Positions 35,348-47,060 of a stretch of DNA of 60,000 nt are shown here, piece by piece. Every line of letters starts with the position of its first letter. Position 1 is the stretch's first letter. Origin of the DNA: Liolophura sinensis (taxonomy: Eukaryota; Mollusca; Polyplacophora; Chitonida; Chitonidae); NCBI RefSeq assembly GCF_032854445.1, contig NC_088304.1, positions 2,916,001-2,976,000 on the forward strand, read 5' to 3'. The notes under the pieces are model-generated. The model was not told the origin of the DNA and searched no databases. It worked only from the letters and a program-made list of their open reading frames with translations. Position numbers and translations under genes: made by a program.

Positions 35348-38096
35348 CATATCACAGCACAATACTATCGCATGGCCGCATTGCCTCTCATGTGAAATAA
35401 TGAGTTTTATACTTATTACAGCATTCCATACTGTATTGGCCATCATCTCTTTAAAATACCGATTACTATGTTGACTACACTGGGTCGTTCACTACCGTAT
35501 TAGGAAAAAATGTCTGTATCAGTGTAATGGCATAGACTAGCATGTCACTCATTTCTGTATTGATCAGGATTTAATATATAATACTAACTACCACTCCACT
35601 CATTATGCCGTACTGATCATTATGTCTACATTATACATAGGCTATATTTCACATTAGTTTCTGTTACCCGGTATATTAGGCAATAGCATTACGTTCTTGG
35701 CGTTTAGTGACGGTGTGGTAACCCAATGATGTAAATTGACTGGGCTTACCCCAGGAACAAACCCATATTTAGTTTGACAATGATGTCTCATTCTTTTCTG
35801 GATTCGTCGGGAAGGACTCGTGCGCTCAAATTGACAAGGGAATTAGATGTCATACATCACCCAACACTGGCGCCGGACTCTTTTTTTCATTTCAGCAAAC
35901 AATCCTGTTGTTTTTCTAGCACCATCCTCTGAACAATGAGCTCTGTGTTACCCACATGCAAAACAGTTCAATTTCTTCCTGTATTTTTCGTGCTAACTGC
36001 GAATGTATCCTCGTCTTCGTTGTGTGCTATAGATTGGCAAATTTGTTACTTTTGTGAATAAGACATTTCGATTCTCACATAAAAGTGGCGATCTTTTTCT
36101 TTTGTTCATTTGAGAATATTGCAGATTACACGTTTTGGAATGAATATGTATGTTTTCGAGAAATAAGCAAAAAACCAAAAAACAATGGCCCATTTAACAC
36201 ATTTATCACCGGAAATATTTAATTAATATTTACTGTTTTACTCCACAGTTTTTCGCTGTATGTAACTTTTGTATGAGGTCTATATTTCACGCCTATGTCT
36301 GAAACTACCGTTGCAAATGCCCTATTTGTGTATTGAATGAAACATCGAAGAAACATCACAATGACACTTCAGAAAGCAATGAAATACGACCGTTTTGCCT
36401 CCTGTGTGATAATTCGATTGGCTCCCTAAGCCTCGCCACATCACGTTGTTTGTATCAGTGAAACGAGACTTGGGTTTGCGTAACTCACGTTCGATGCCCC
36501 ACAGCATAAATACGAAACTATGGCTTCCTCTAGCTCGGATGACTGTGAAACGTGAGGTTGAACAGGTTTGTGAAGGGCAGGAATGAATCTAGCTTGGGAG
36601 GTCCTTAGCTGAAATGATGATAAGTTTTTAAAAGCATGCTACAGTTTTTATATAATACATAAATCAGTTACCCAAGAAAGGTGGTCTTTCCCTGTTACGT
36701 GGAAATTTATAGATATATACTTAGCTACTATCCCAAAGAGTATTTTATGTTGAATACGAACAGTTTCATCAACTTATCTATCATCGCCCCTGTTAACTAC
36801 ATCATTCAAAAGAAATCCAAACAGCCAATCAATCATTGTACTTTCACAGATCGCCATTGTTGAAATACTTATTATTGTAGTTCGTTGAGTCGGGTCCTAA
36901 TCCCAAGACATATATATTTGCAATATATATATATATATATATATATATTAACACATATTGCAATATAGCAATAATTTGAACATAATAATTACAGATTCTG
37001 AAAGATTTCAGTACTGGAAGTCATGGAGGCATATAAAAATTCAAGACTTGGGTGTAACAACGAAAATAAAGAACGAATAACAGATCATGTGTATACAGAT
37101 AATAGGGAAATGACAGCCATACATGTACGAAATGTCAAGCGTGAACCGTTTGAGGCTGTTTCTCAAGGCACGGGATGGCTCTGTTTGTTCTGTCATCAAT
37201 GTAGATTGTCTTTCCAGTCTTTGAAGATATTTACCGCTCATGAAAACGTCCTCGTAAAAGTCGTCCAAAGATCTGTTGTTGGTTGTTAGAAGAAACGTCT
37301 GAGCCGTTCGTCTAATTAAATGCGCAGGCCAATCCCTGGATGATTTCTCCCACCTTGGTCGCGGGGAATTCCAACATCCAAAGCAAACATTTATCGGAGG
37401 TGAACATTTGTATTTCTACTAATCTGACAGAATTACCATCGACTGATCTTTAAGGCCTTGTACAGCCCCCGCTAAATTAACTCCCAGAACGCCCCCTATG
37501 CCTCGCTTTGACCTCGCCCTTGGCTTCATCTGCGCATGCCAGACGACGTTGTTCCTTCCTGGCGCCAGGGAGAGCCCAGACGCAACGTAATCCTTCTAGT
37601 TAAAACCGAAGTCAAACACAGCCAATTAAACCAACAGTAGAACTCTGGTATCGCTGGTGCTCGCTCGATACCATTAGGCTCTATAATCACAGACTATCAG
37701 GCGATACCAAAGACAAACATAACCAATACCTTCACCATAGCAAAATCAGCTCAGCAGGCTGGTTTATATATTGATCGTTGGTAGAAAATGGCATAAGAGG
37801 AACAGCCCAGAGCCTCGTAAAACTGACTTTGAAATCCCATGAGATTAAGCAGGACCATGCTGGATAGATTCGTGTTACCAAACACAGTCCGACAATCCAC
37901 AAGATTGTGTCATCTTGTGGGAACAGCCTTGTTGTATAAAAAAAAAGTAAAAAAAATAGCAGTATGATGAGATTTGCCTCCATGCACGGTTCCCTTCTTT
38001 GCGGCATATTGTTTACTGTAGTCTTCAATGAGAACTCCGTGTTGTGACAGGATTTGTGATTCGCATAGAATCGTGCAGAATGCTAGGGCTAGGCAT
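35348..38096. other. No gene confirmed; (AT)n tract
   Basis: A (TA)n run lies at about 36921-36949, flanked by ATTGCAATAT-type inverted sequence. A GC-richer patch at about 37440-37580 holds CCTGGCGCCAGG (perfect palindrome) and CTGCGCATGCC. A minus-strand frame at 37041-37268 is discussed under findings. Confidence 0.4.
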
Positions 38097-38226
38097 CATG
38101 TCAGTTGCCACTGAATTCGAAGAGCATACCTGTGATATTAAACCGAAGGTTGGATAAAGGCAAATCCAATTGGTTGAGCATTTACATATTGTGCTTCTTG
38201 TCATCGCGAATCTGATTGGATAAAAG
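38097..38226 (+). repeat. Repeat E, copy 1
   Basis: About 130 bp matching 41048-41178: ATGTCAGT.GCCA.TGAA, TGTGATATTAAACCGAAGG, TTGGATAAAGGCAAAT, TTACATATTGTGCTTC and CGAATCTGATTGGATAAAA. The two direct copies stand about 2.95 kb apart on either side of the second 16-bp array. Confidence 0.8.
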
Positions 38227-39149
38227 TGAAGATTAAAGCGGCTTTCTTGATTGATTGATCAACGAACTGATCCATGGATTGATTGGAGCCAGTGCTCTCG
38301 CTGCTTTATTCGCTTCCTAGTTCACATATTTCCTTATGTCCATTTTGGCGTCTTGTTTTTCTCAAGTTATATGCAGTCAATAATTTTATACCCTTTCTGT
38401 ATTCAGATATCCACTTTCCAGAGTGGCGTTAAGGTGGCATATGCCGTACAATCCAGGCAGTCAACCAAAAAAAAAAATTCAAATCATAATTCCTAACTAG
38501 ATTTTGTTAAGCCTCCTCCGAATCTATCAGCTTATTGCATATGTCAGTACAGACCCTAGAATAACGGTACAACCAAAATATGTTCTCGGTTACTACATCC
38601 ATAATACTTATATCAATCAATGAAACCCTCAATCAATAAAACATGCTTAAATCATATACCTTTTGCTCGCGAGCCATGTCATGGCGACCCTTCTAGCGAA
38701 TCAAAACGGATAAAAAAATTTGATTGGATCAAGAGCTTCAGTCGATCAGCAAACCATCAAGAGATTACGAAGAATGAACAGTTGATGTTTTGTAGATGTG
38801 GGTAAATACCTTGGCTCTGAGCCATACAGGATATTACAGGCTGTTTATTCCAGACACGATTATCTGTGTACCTGTTCGTGATGGACATGATTAAATCATC
38901 GGCCAATATCAAAACTGGACGTAACAGCAATAACTTCCGAGTGATTTTTACTATCAAACTGCTGTGTATTTAGTGATTATCGTAATTCTTGTCGCCGCCG
39001 AACGACAACTTGCCTTTTAAAAGACTTCTTGTATCGTGTGATTCGTGGTCTGGGCGTCTATAGGTTTATGTCATTTTGTAGTATAAGCACGAGTAGTTGG
39101 CCGTCATAAATTTGTTACTTCTTCAGAGTTTCATCTGGAATCACCTCAT

Positions 39150-40660
39150 TTCATAAGATGTACCATCCATAAAATTAAGCATTCATATAATGTTGTATTC
39201 ATGAGATTTCGCTTCCATAAGATGTAACATTCATAAGATTTCACATCCACAGGATGTATCAGTCATAAGATGTGGCATTCATGAAATTTGGCTTCCATAA
39301 GATGTACCAGTCATAAGATGTAGAAGCCATAAGATTGAGCATCATTGAGCATGTAGTATTCATAAGATGTAGCATTTATAAAGCTTAGTATTCATAAAAT
39401 GTAGCATTCATAAAGCTTAGTATTCATAAGATGTAGCATTCATAAAGCTTAGTATTCATAAAATGTAGCATTCATAAAGCTTAGTATTCATAAAATGTAG
39501 CATTTATAACGATTAGTGTTCATAAGGTTTAGCATTCATAAGATGTAGCATTCATAGGATGTAGCATTCATAAAGCTTAGTATTCATAAAATGTAGCATT
39601 TATAACGATTAGTGTTCATAAGGTTTAGCATTCATAAGGTTTGGCATTCATAAGATGTAGCATTCATGAGGTTTAGCATTCATAAAGTTTAGCATTCATA
39701 GGATGTAGCATTCATACGGTTTAGCATTCATAAGATGTAGAATTCATAAGGTTTAGCATTTTCAAGATGTAGCATTCATAAGGTTGAGTATTCATAAGAT
39801 GTAGCATTCATAAGGTTTAGCATTCACAAGATGTAGCATTCATAAGGTTTAGCATTCACAAGATGTAGCATTCATAAGATGTAGCACTCAGAAGGCTTAG
39901 CATTCATAAGATTTAGCATTCACAAGATGTAGCATTCATAAGCCTTAGCATTCATGAGGTTAAGCATTCATAAGGTTCAGCATTCATAAGATGTAGCATT
40001 CATAAGGTTTAGCATTCATAAGGTTTAGCATTCATAAAGTTTAGTATTCATAAGATGTAGCATTCATAAAGTTTAGCATTCATAAGGTTTAGCATTCATA
40101 AGATTTAGCATTCATAAGATTTAGCAATATAAAAATGCAGCATTCGTAAGGTTCAGCATTCTTGAAGTTTATCATTCATAGGATGTAGCATTCATAAGAT
40201 TTAGTATTCATAAAATGTAATATTCATAAGATGTAGCATTCATAAGATGTAGCATTCATAAGGTTTAGCATTCATAAGGTTTAGTATTCATAGGATGTAG
40301 CATTCATAAAGTTTAGCATTCATAAGGTTTAGCATTCATAAGATTTAGCATTCATAAAGTTTAGTATTCATAGGATGTAGCATTCATAAAGTTTAGCATT
40401 CATAAAGTTTAGCATTTATAAGGATTAGCATTCATAAGGCTTAGCATTCATAAAATGTACCATCCATAAAATTGCTCATTCATATGATGTTACATTCATG
40501 AGATTTCGCTTCCATAAGATGTATCAGTCATAAGACGTATCAGTCATAAGACGTAGCATTCATGAAATTTGGCTTCCATAAAATAAGCCATACGATTTCG
40601 CATCCACAGGATGTAGTATTCATAAGGCTTAGTATTCATAAGATGTAGTATTCATAAGGT
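39150..40660 (+). repeat. Second 16-bp satellite array, about 94 copies
   Basis: The unit is CATTCATAAGATGTAG with main variants CATTCATAAGGTTTAG and TATTCATAAAGCTTAG. A distinctive diverged block (GTACCATCCATAAAATT, TTCATGAGATTTCGCTTCC, CATGAAATTTGGCTTCC, CATCCACAGGATGTA) occurs at the left edge (about 39158-39320) and again at the right edge (about 40447-40616), with a more uniform core between. Confidence 0.96.
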
Positions 40661-41047
40661 CAGATATTTCTTATAAAGATATAATTCTGAGAGGTTGTCT
40701 CTTGTATTTCTTGGAAATCTGTCTCAGCTTTGTTGAAACAGATCGAATCATAAACATCAGGAATCCTTCATCTGTGTTGATTTAACTGTGGTCACGTTCC
40801 TGCCAAGGTTTGAACTCTGTTGGCGTTACATTTACGTGCAATATTTTGAAACAGATAACTGAAAACTTAGCTTAGCTTTCCTTTTTGTAAAAGTGTTCAG
40901 ATTATCCGAGCAGATAAATGATTGTGAACACATGATTTTCGAGTGAAATGCATTTGTTATATATGCCCCTTTTTCTGTCAAACATAAAATAAAAGCACAC
41001 TTTTTTCTTGATTCTGGAGCTCATATTCCCCGTATTTTATTCCATGC

Positions 41048-41178
41048 ACCATGTCAGTGGCCAGTGAAATGGAAGAACAGAGTTGTGATATTAAACCGAA
41101 GGATGGATAAGGGCAAATTTAATTGGTTCAGCATATACATATTGTGCTTCATGTCATATCGAATCTGATTGGATAAAA
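41048..41178 (+). repeat. Repeat E, copy 2
   Basis: Matches 38097-38226 over about 130 bp in the same orientation, with scattered substitutions. Similarity ends abruptly at both sides. No coding capacity was seen and the class is unknown. Confidence 0.8.
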
Positions 41179-42498
41179 TTCCTAGTACGTTAAATAACTT
41201 TATCATAAGCTGACCATAATTGTAACTACATTTTCCCCACATTTTTTCCCACGCTCAGTTATCATTTATTATCTATATTGCTTGGCATGGTGAAGGCTTA
41301 TGCACAATTAGACAGAATTTCACAGGAAATTGCTCAGACACAACAAAAGCAATGAGGCAGGATTAGCATTGGTGGCTGTGATCAAATGTTTCTCAGTAGG
41401 GAGAGTAGGAAAACAATTTTTCTGGAAGATTAGGTTTGATTTATTGCAATAAAAAAGGAACCATACAGCGCCGTATCTGATAAAAGCTAAGAGGGCTCGG
41501 TTTTCGCCATCGTTCGTTTTCATAACGTTTGAAGATGGGGATTGAGTCTGGGCCAAGGAACAAACCGTAAAGTGCAATCTTTTCTACAACTTCCCCTAGA
41601 GGCGTAACGATTTCATAGGCTATATAACCAGGGCTAATCACCCAAACAATGTCATTCTTTCGCGGCTTTTCTCATTTTCGGTTTTAATTTAGCTGGTTGT
41701 CTTGGCAACAGACAAAAAGCCCACTATGTCTTGAAGCTAATAGCGGCAAATACCCAACCCTTTGAAAAGATGTCTTTGAGTAATTAGCCCGCTGCCTACG
41801 CGACAGAAAATAGCCCCTGGCTACAGTAGCTCATTTATTGACACGCACACGGAATTTCCGCTTCCGGCGAGTTAAAATTGATATAACATGGCGGAACTAC
41901 CTGTGTGATGCCCCAATATGTTGTTACGCTTTTATACGTTGAGAAATTTAGCTCCCTGTGTTGTAACGTTTAGCCTTTAAGTGCATGCTCTACTTGTTTG
42001 TTGCTATTTCGTTAGAAAGCGTGTTTATCCTACAGGTTGATTAATTGATTGATTGTTCAAGAACATATTCTTTCTTTCCAAATCAGACAATCATGAGGTG
42101 TGGTAAGGCACTGCATGATACCATTTTATATAAACAAAATTATCGTTTTTGCCGTTGGTGAAGCTGCTGTTCGGATTTATCTGTCTCTTTGAAATGTTAT
42201 TTTGTGTGCGAGTGGTATATAGTATTTTAGCAAAAGTGTACATGCAAATAATTTTGAGTATCAGCGCAGCACATCTTGTATAGTTTGTACATCATATTTT
42301 TGTCTAAATTTTGGGACACCTGGTCTGCTAGTTTTAGACAATATACATGTAACTGTAGCAAGAATATTTACTTTCGTTTTTCTCACATGGTTAGACCATC
42401 TAGTGGCCAGCATACTCATATCTTCTTTTTTCCAAAAACCTAGAAAAGAAATGTAATATTCTGCTTTCAGTACTACTGCTATCTGTCCCAAATTTTAG
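41179..42498. other. No gene confirmed; Rel/ETS-like site pair
   Basis: GGAATTTCCG (41851-41860, matching the Rel/NF-kB consensus) directly precedes CTTCCGGCG (ETS-like), in repeat-free sequence at about 41820-41910. The remainder is AT-rich. No exon was recognised. Confidence 0.35.
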
Positions 42499-42625
42499 AA
42501 ATGGGGTAACAATGACATGTGTGTCAGAGTAGGTGCAGAAGAATAGGATAACAATGAGGTGTGTCAGAGTAGGTGCGTACAGAAATAGGGTAACAATGAC
42601 GTGTGTCAGAGTAGGTGCGTGCAGA
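42499..42625 (+). repeat. 42-bp minisatellite, 3 copies
   Basis: The unit contains GGGTAACAATGACGTGTGTC and AGAGTAGGTGCGTGCAG. Three copies of about 41-43 nt. Confidence 0.9.
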
Positions 42626-44699
42626 TTTCGTTATTTAACAGTCATTAATCTATGAAATTATTCTGTTATTCATTGATGAAATTTTTTTTACATCATTTGC
42701 AATTTCTTCTATTTTATTTTATTAAAAACTGCTCTCTAAATACCCTCAGGACGACCGGTGATTATATTATTTCACTTCGGCACTATTATTTTTTGTTATA
42801 CCAAGCCAAACAGAAAAACTTGACCATTGAGGATATTCCCTTATGTACAACATATACAATCGTCGTGTATCAAAAACCCATACTGGCTGATAAGCATTGT
42901 CGCATTTTGCCCAGTGAGTTCCACTTCCGCTTCTCAAGCATACGTGTGAAGCGTAATTTTGAAATAGTGATAAAAAAGAGAGAAACTGTATGTCAGAAGA
43001 GAAAGAAGGATGATCGTTATTTGTGTCAGTATGCGACTGGTAGCGATCAAGATAATCCGTCAGCTAAATTTAAAAATCAGGGATGCGGTTAAAGTAAAGG
43101 CCTAATAGTCGGCCTAGCTTTGTCGTTAGGCCATTAACATTTTAACCCAAGTCGTGTCATATACTGGTGTATTAAGCTTAATATGATGTTCGAGAGGAAT
43201 AAAAACACGCCGTTAACGCCTTTTAGAGGAAAAGTGATGTCATGTTGGTGTTAAGTTAGCCACCGCTGCAAAGGTTAAAAGTGATTGAAATAAGCTCTAA
43301 CAGTTGCGCTATGACAGCCCTGGTGGTGAATGCATCACTGGATGCCTATTTCATAATGTCAACCCCCCCCCCCCCTCCCCCCTCCCGGCGTATACCCCCT
43401 CACCTCCACCCCTACTGCCAAGGTGACACGTATGTAACCGACCTTTGATCAGCTGACGTCAGTTTACAAGTGAACTACAGAGCACGTGTTGTGCTTGTAT
43501 GTAATTTCATTTTACTTCTTCATTAGTGTGTACGGGAAACAATGTCAAATTTCCCCCACTAAACTGCACTTTTAGAGGCAAGTAAATGTATATTAAAAGT
43601 TTTTTCTGACCACACCCATCCCCCCTCCACCCCACACACATACCTATAAACGTGGCCGTCGTTAAAAATCTTGAATAAGGCGTTGAGCTCCAGGGAAATT
43701 AAGGAAACAAATAAGCCGCAGGAATATAAATCAAACGATATTTTACCTCTCGGAGCTGGTGATCGTGATGGTTTACTTTTCTAAGCTGACTACAGACACC
43801 GGGATATATACTCCGAAGCAGAAGCGAATGTCCAAACAACAAAAAGTAGTTTGTTTCGTTTGGGCACAGATGCTGTTATTTTCATTCTCCACAACACTGT
43901 AATGATCTGCAATCTATATTTTACATAAAGCAGTTCAATATTCTGCTGTTATCAATCATCAGTCTGCTATATGGTAAGGTCTAGTTAAGCGTATAGCAAG
44001 AAGACTTCTTTTCTGTTTACATTTAATTAGTCTATCGATTGGCATTTCTAATATAAATTCGACACAGAAATTTTCACGGCCTACAGTGTGGCTTGTCTCT
44101 TTAAGGCCAACACTTCTAACATGTGTGTATATATATATATACCTTAAACTTCTAATGGTGTTCAAGACATTTTGCTGGGGAAATGGTTCTTCCTATTAAA
44201 ACGTTAACATTAATGTACTGTTCGTTGATATGACATTAACTTGTCTCTTCAAAAATGTCCCCACAAAACACTAGTTCTCTAATGACGTTAACCGAATGTG
44301 TTTTGTTCCAGAACCGTGATTACCAAATATCAACTTACTGTGAATTCACTGTTAGCGGAAGATAAAATAGGCGGTTTCAAGGGTTTGTGAGTGAAAACAT
44401 TCATATACCCACCGTCAGTTTAACAGATCCAAGTGTTTACAGATTATAGCCTGCATTTATTATTTATATATTGAGGTTTTACCCTATTCTGAAGAATATA
44501 GACCTTTCCCAACTGTCAATCAAGAACATGCAATTGACCAATCATAAGCAGTACTGTTGAAAAATAGGTCGACCAGATCTCCCACACAATAGTTACAAAT
44601 GTTCAGTCTTTATGTAACGTAATGACCTCACAGTTGTTTTCACAGGCATTGGAATGAAAAGCAACGTTGTCACGAGAAGGGGTCAGATGTATTGGGTTC
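42626..44699. other. No gene confirmed; C-rich tracts
   Basis: A 146-codon AT-rich frame at 42652-43092 (+) starts with a true ATG and has a hydrophobic first 30 residues, but its length is within chance expectation for a window of this size and composition. Poly-C tracts lie at 43363-43385 and about 43620-43640. A TATATATA run lies at about 44127-44140. Confidence 0.4.
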
Positions 44700-44935
44700 A
44701 TTCATTCACGAAGGGTGGGTGCAAGAACACCACCCTTCATCAGGTGCCTGCATAAAATCTGCACTGGTTGAACCACTTAAAGGTGGATTCGAGCCAGTGA
44801 CCCCATTGGTCAGGCGCGAAATCAGCTGCTGGGAGAATAACGCTTTAGCGTAAAGAGCCGGCGAGGACCTTTCTTTGAGGAAGGATACATCAGGCAGATG
44901 TGTTTCACCAGCAAGAAACCAGCCCAGCACCAACG
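44700..44935 (-). repeat. tRNA-headed SINE-like element
   Basis: On the minus strand, CGCCTGACCAATGGGGTCAC and GGCTCGAATCCACC resemble the anticodon and T arm (B box) of a tRNA-like head, followed by a non-tRNA body. It includes a local inverted repeat GAAGGGTGGGTGC...CACCACCCTTC at 44709-44738. I see no second copy in the window. Confidence 0.45.
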
Positions 44936-45757
44936 CTTTTGCGGTCTGCTTTATTGCCAGTTATGGGCTTCTTTATTTTGATAATCAAATATGCTTTTAG
45001 CATGTTATTTGATCTGTGTTAATACCAAATATGTGCTGATCTCACAAGGGACAAATATGAAATGTTGACTCACAAAACGGCTTCGTGTCAGACAAGCCAC
45101 TCCTTGCTCAAGAGACGAACCAATCTGCGTGCAGAACGTAATCATCTCTCAGCTGCGTCTCGGATGTCCTCATTTTATTGAACTTCTTTGGGGCATTTAT
45201 CGTGCATGTTTTTCCAACCGGCTATCCCCTTCAAGTTAATTATAGTATCACTTTTATGATTTCATTACAAGTCAGTACTCAACTTGTTTTCCACTTTCAT
45301 TCATCCGCACATGAAAAGGACTATCTGATGCGGAACGATTTTTTTCTTGTGGTTAGAAATGATCTTGGTGCATTGCAGAGTATATTATGGCCTGTTACGG
45401 AGTTTGGATCCGGCCAGCAGAAATTCGGCCTCTCTGAGTCACATCAGTATCATATCAACCCACTAAATTATGCATTTTGTTCCGGCATCTGCCAAACACA
45501 GTTAATCTGTTCTGATATTCGGACATACAAAGAGGGGGAAAACATGATATTTTTTATGCCGGAAGTAGATCAGAAGTGGGAGTGCGTCCTATGTTGTGCT
45601 GCTTAATGCATTATTCATTGGAAATGTATGACAAAGCTTGATACGAAATGTTCAAGATCTGATTTAACTTTCACATTTCATTGAAAACCGCATAAGTACT
45701 CCAGTTTTAAATAACAGAAAAACTTAATTCATCTCCTAGCCTCATGATAATGGCGCA
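44936..45757. other. No gene confirmed
   Basis: A 142-codon frame (45178-45606, +) has no ATG at its start, no recognised domain and no clear splice sites. I leave it uncalled. Confidence 0.35.
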
Positions 45758-45881
45758 CCGTGGAGCGGGTCATGACCAAGTCATGACCGTGGAGCGGGTC
45801 ATGACCAAGTCATGACCGTGGAGCGGGTCATGACCAAGTCATGACCGTGGAGCGGGTCATGACCAAGTCATGACCAAGTAG
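45758..45881 (+). repeat. 29-bp minisatellite, about 4 copies
   Basis: The unit is GTGGAGCGGGTCATGACCAAGTCATGACC. Each unit holds the palindrome GGTCATGACC and a second GTCATGAC, so a single strand could fold into repeated hairpins. Copies are identical apart from the ends. Confidence 0.95.
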
Positions 45882-46019
45882 TTACAATCAAGTAACAATC
45901 AATCAGTCAATCGTTAGGACTCACGAGGTGTGGATACAAGCACGGCCCTGGACCTAGGATTTCTACTTAGACCACTCACGTTGATTGTTCGTAGAGCCAT
46001 GGTGGCAATAAATGGTGGA

Positions 46020-46578
46020 CGGCGCTCTTGGTCACTCTGCTTCATGACTGTGTCTAATTCCGATAAATCCAGGGCTTGGGGTTGAACAGTTGCAATCAAA
46101 TCGCAACTGAGATACATATTTTATTATCCACAACTTGTATTCTAGCATGTTACACGGTTTGAATACAGATTTCACTCAGTCGCCCAGAACATCCCTTGCG
46201 TCTTTTCTACATCATTGCAAACTGTTGGCTGCTTCTCTTTGTATGATTCCGTCCTAGTTTCATACTTTATATACTTCCTAAACCCTTTGGTAGTTTTTGT
46301 TAAACGTCGTTTTAGGAGTTCGTCTTGCGATTTTTTGCCCGGAACGTCCTTATTGGTTGACGGTTGGTATACGAATGTCTGTTTCGACGCATAGATACGT
46401 TAGAGCAAGCCAACTTGTCTTCCTAGTGTCCGGTAAATCCGAACATCACACGTGGGAAAGTATCTCAGTAATTTGCCAAAGGTCGCTAGTTTATCCGGGA
46501 AACATCTGTTTATTCCACCCATACAATATTATAAGAGATAGGTCTTCGGTGTTGAAATCAAATAAATAAATAAATAAA
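46020..46578 (+). mobile_element. Family D copy 4 plus fused SINE-A-like 3' part
   Basis: D runs to about 46410 (TCATGACTGTGTCTAATTCCG, CATATTTTATTATCCACAAC, TTTGTATGATTCCGTCC, TTGGTTGACGGTTGG). A strongly diverged SINE-A 3' part follows (TCTTCCTAGTGTCCGG, CACGTGGGAAAGT, AATCAAATAAATAAATAA). The junction falls at the same place as in copy 1 (about 3870). The 16-nt segment CTAGCATGTTACACGG at 46142-46157 corresponds to the unit amplified in copy 1. Confidence 0.75.
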
Positions 46579-46949
46579 TTTTCCACGGAGTCACGCGACA
46601 TAGAGAGATGTCACATAGATACATAGCATTATAATAAAGACATCAAGTATGAAAAGTGCAAATGTATGACGTAAACGGTGACATACTGCCTGTTGTCAAT
46701 TTACCCATAATCCCCCACATACCATTGACGGCGTAAAATTCCTTCAAGTGAATAGGTAAATAAATAGGTAAATACCATAGATTTAGTTAGATTTTTGGAA
46801 TCTATATAAAAACGCGATATTCATTATTATACTATTTTAGAACGGCGATTTCAGGTTTGGAACGGTTAGCCATAATGGCGTCCTTGAACAATGCGTGGAA
46901 ACACGCTGTTTATGAATATACAAATAAGAGAGAAAGGGTTCATTACAAT

Positions 46950-47060
46950 GGATGGCGTGGATTAATCCTGTGTTGTATGGGAGTGGTTAATTATTTAAAT
47001 GAGTTAATGAGCTCCTAGTTAATTGAATAATCCCCTGGGGTGGTTGTATATGAATCACTC
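46950..47060. promoter_or_regulatory. Homeodomain-site cluster
   Basis: A perfect palindrome GGATTAATCC at 46959-46968 consists of two head-to-head TAATCC cores, the dimeric site type of paired-class K50 homeodomains. Nearby are GGTTAATTATTT, GAGTTAATGAG and AGTTAATTGAATAATC. Such clustering suggests an enhancer, but activity is inferred only. Confidence 0.3.

Noticed and set aside
42652-43092. 146-residue membrane-anchored protein gene
   Set aside because: At about 60% AT, an ORF of this length is expected by chance roughly once in a 60-kb six-frame search. No domain, codon bias or splice signal supports it.
45178-45606. 142-residue protein gene
   Set aside because: It opens on TTG rather than ATG, has no recognised motif and has no paired splice sites. 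Its length is within chance expectation.
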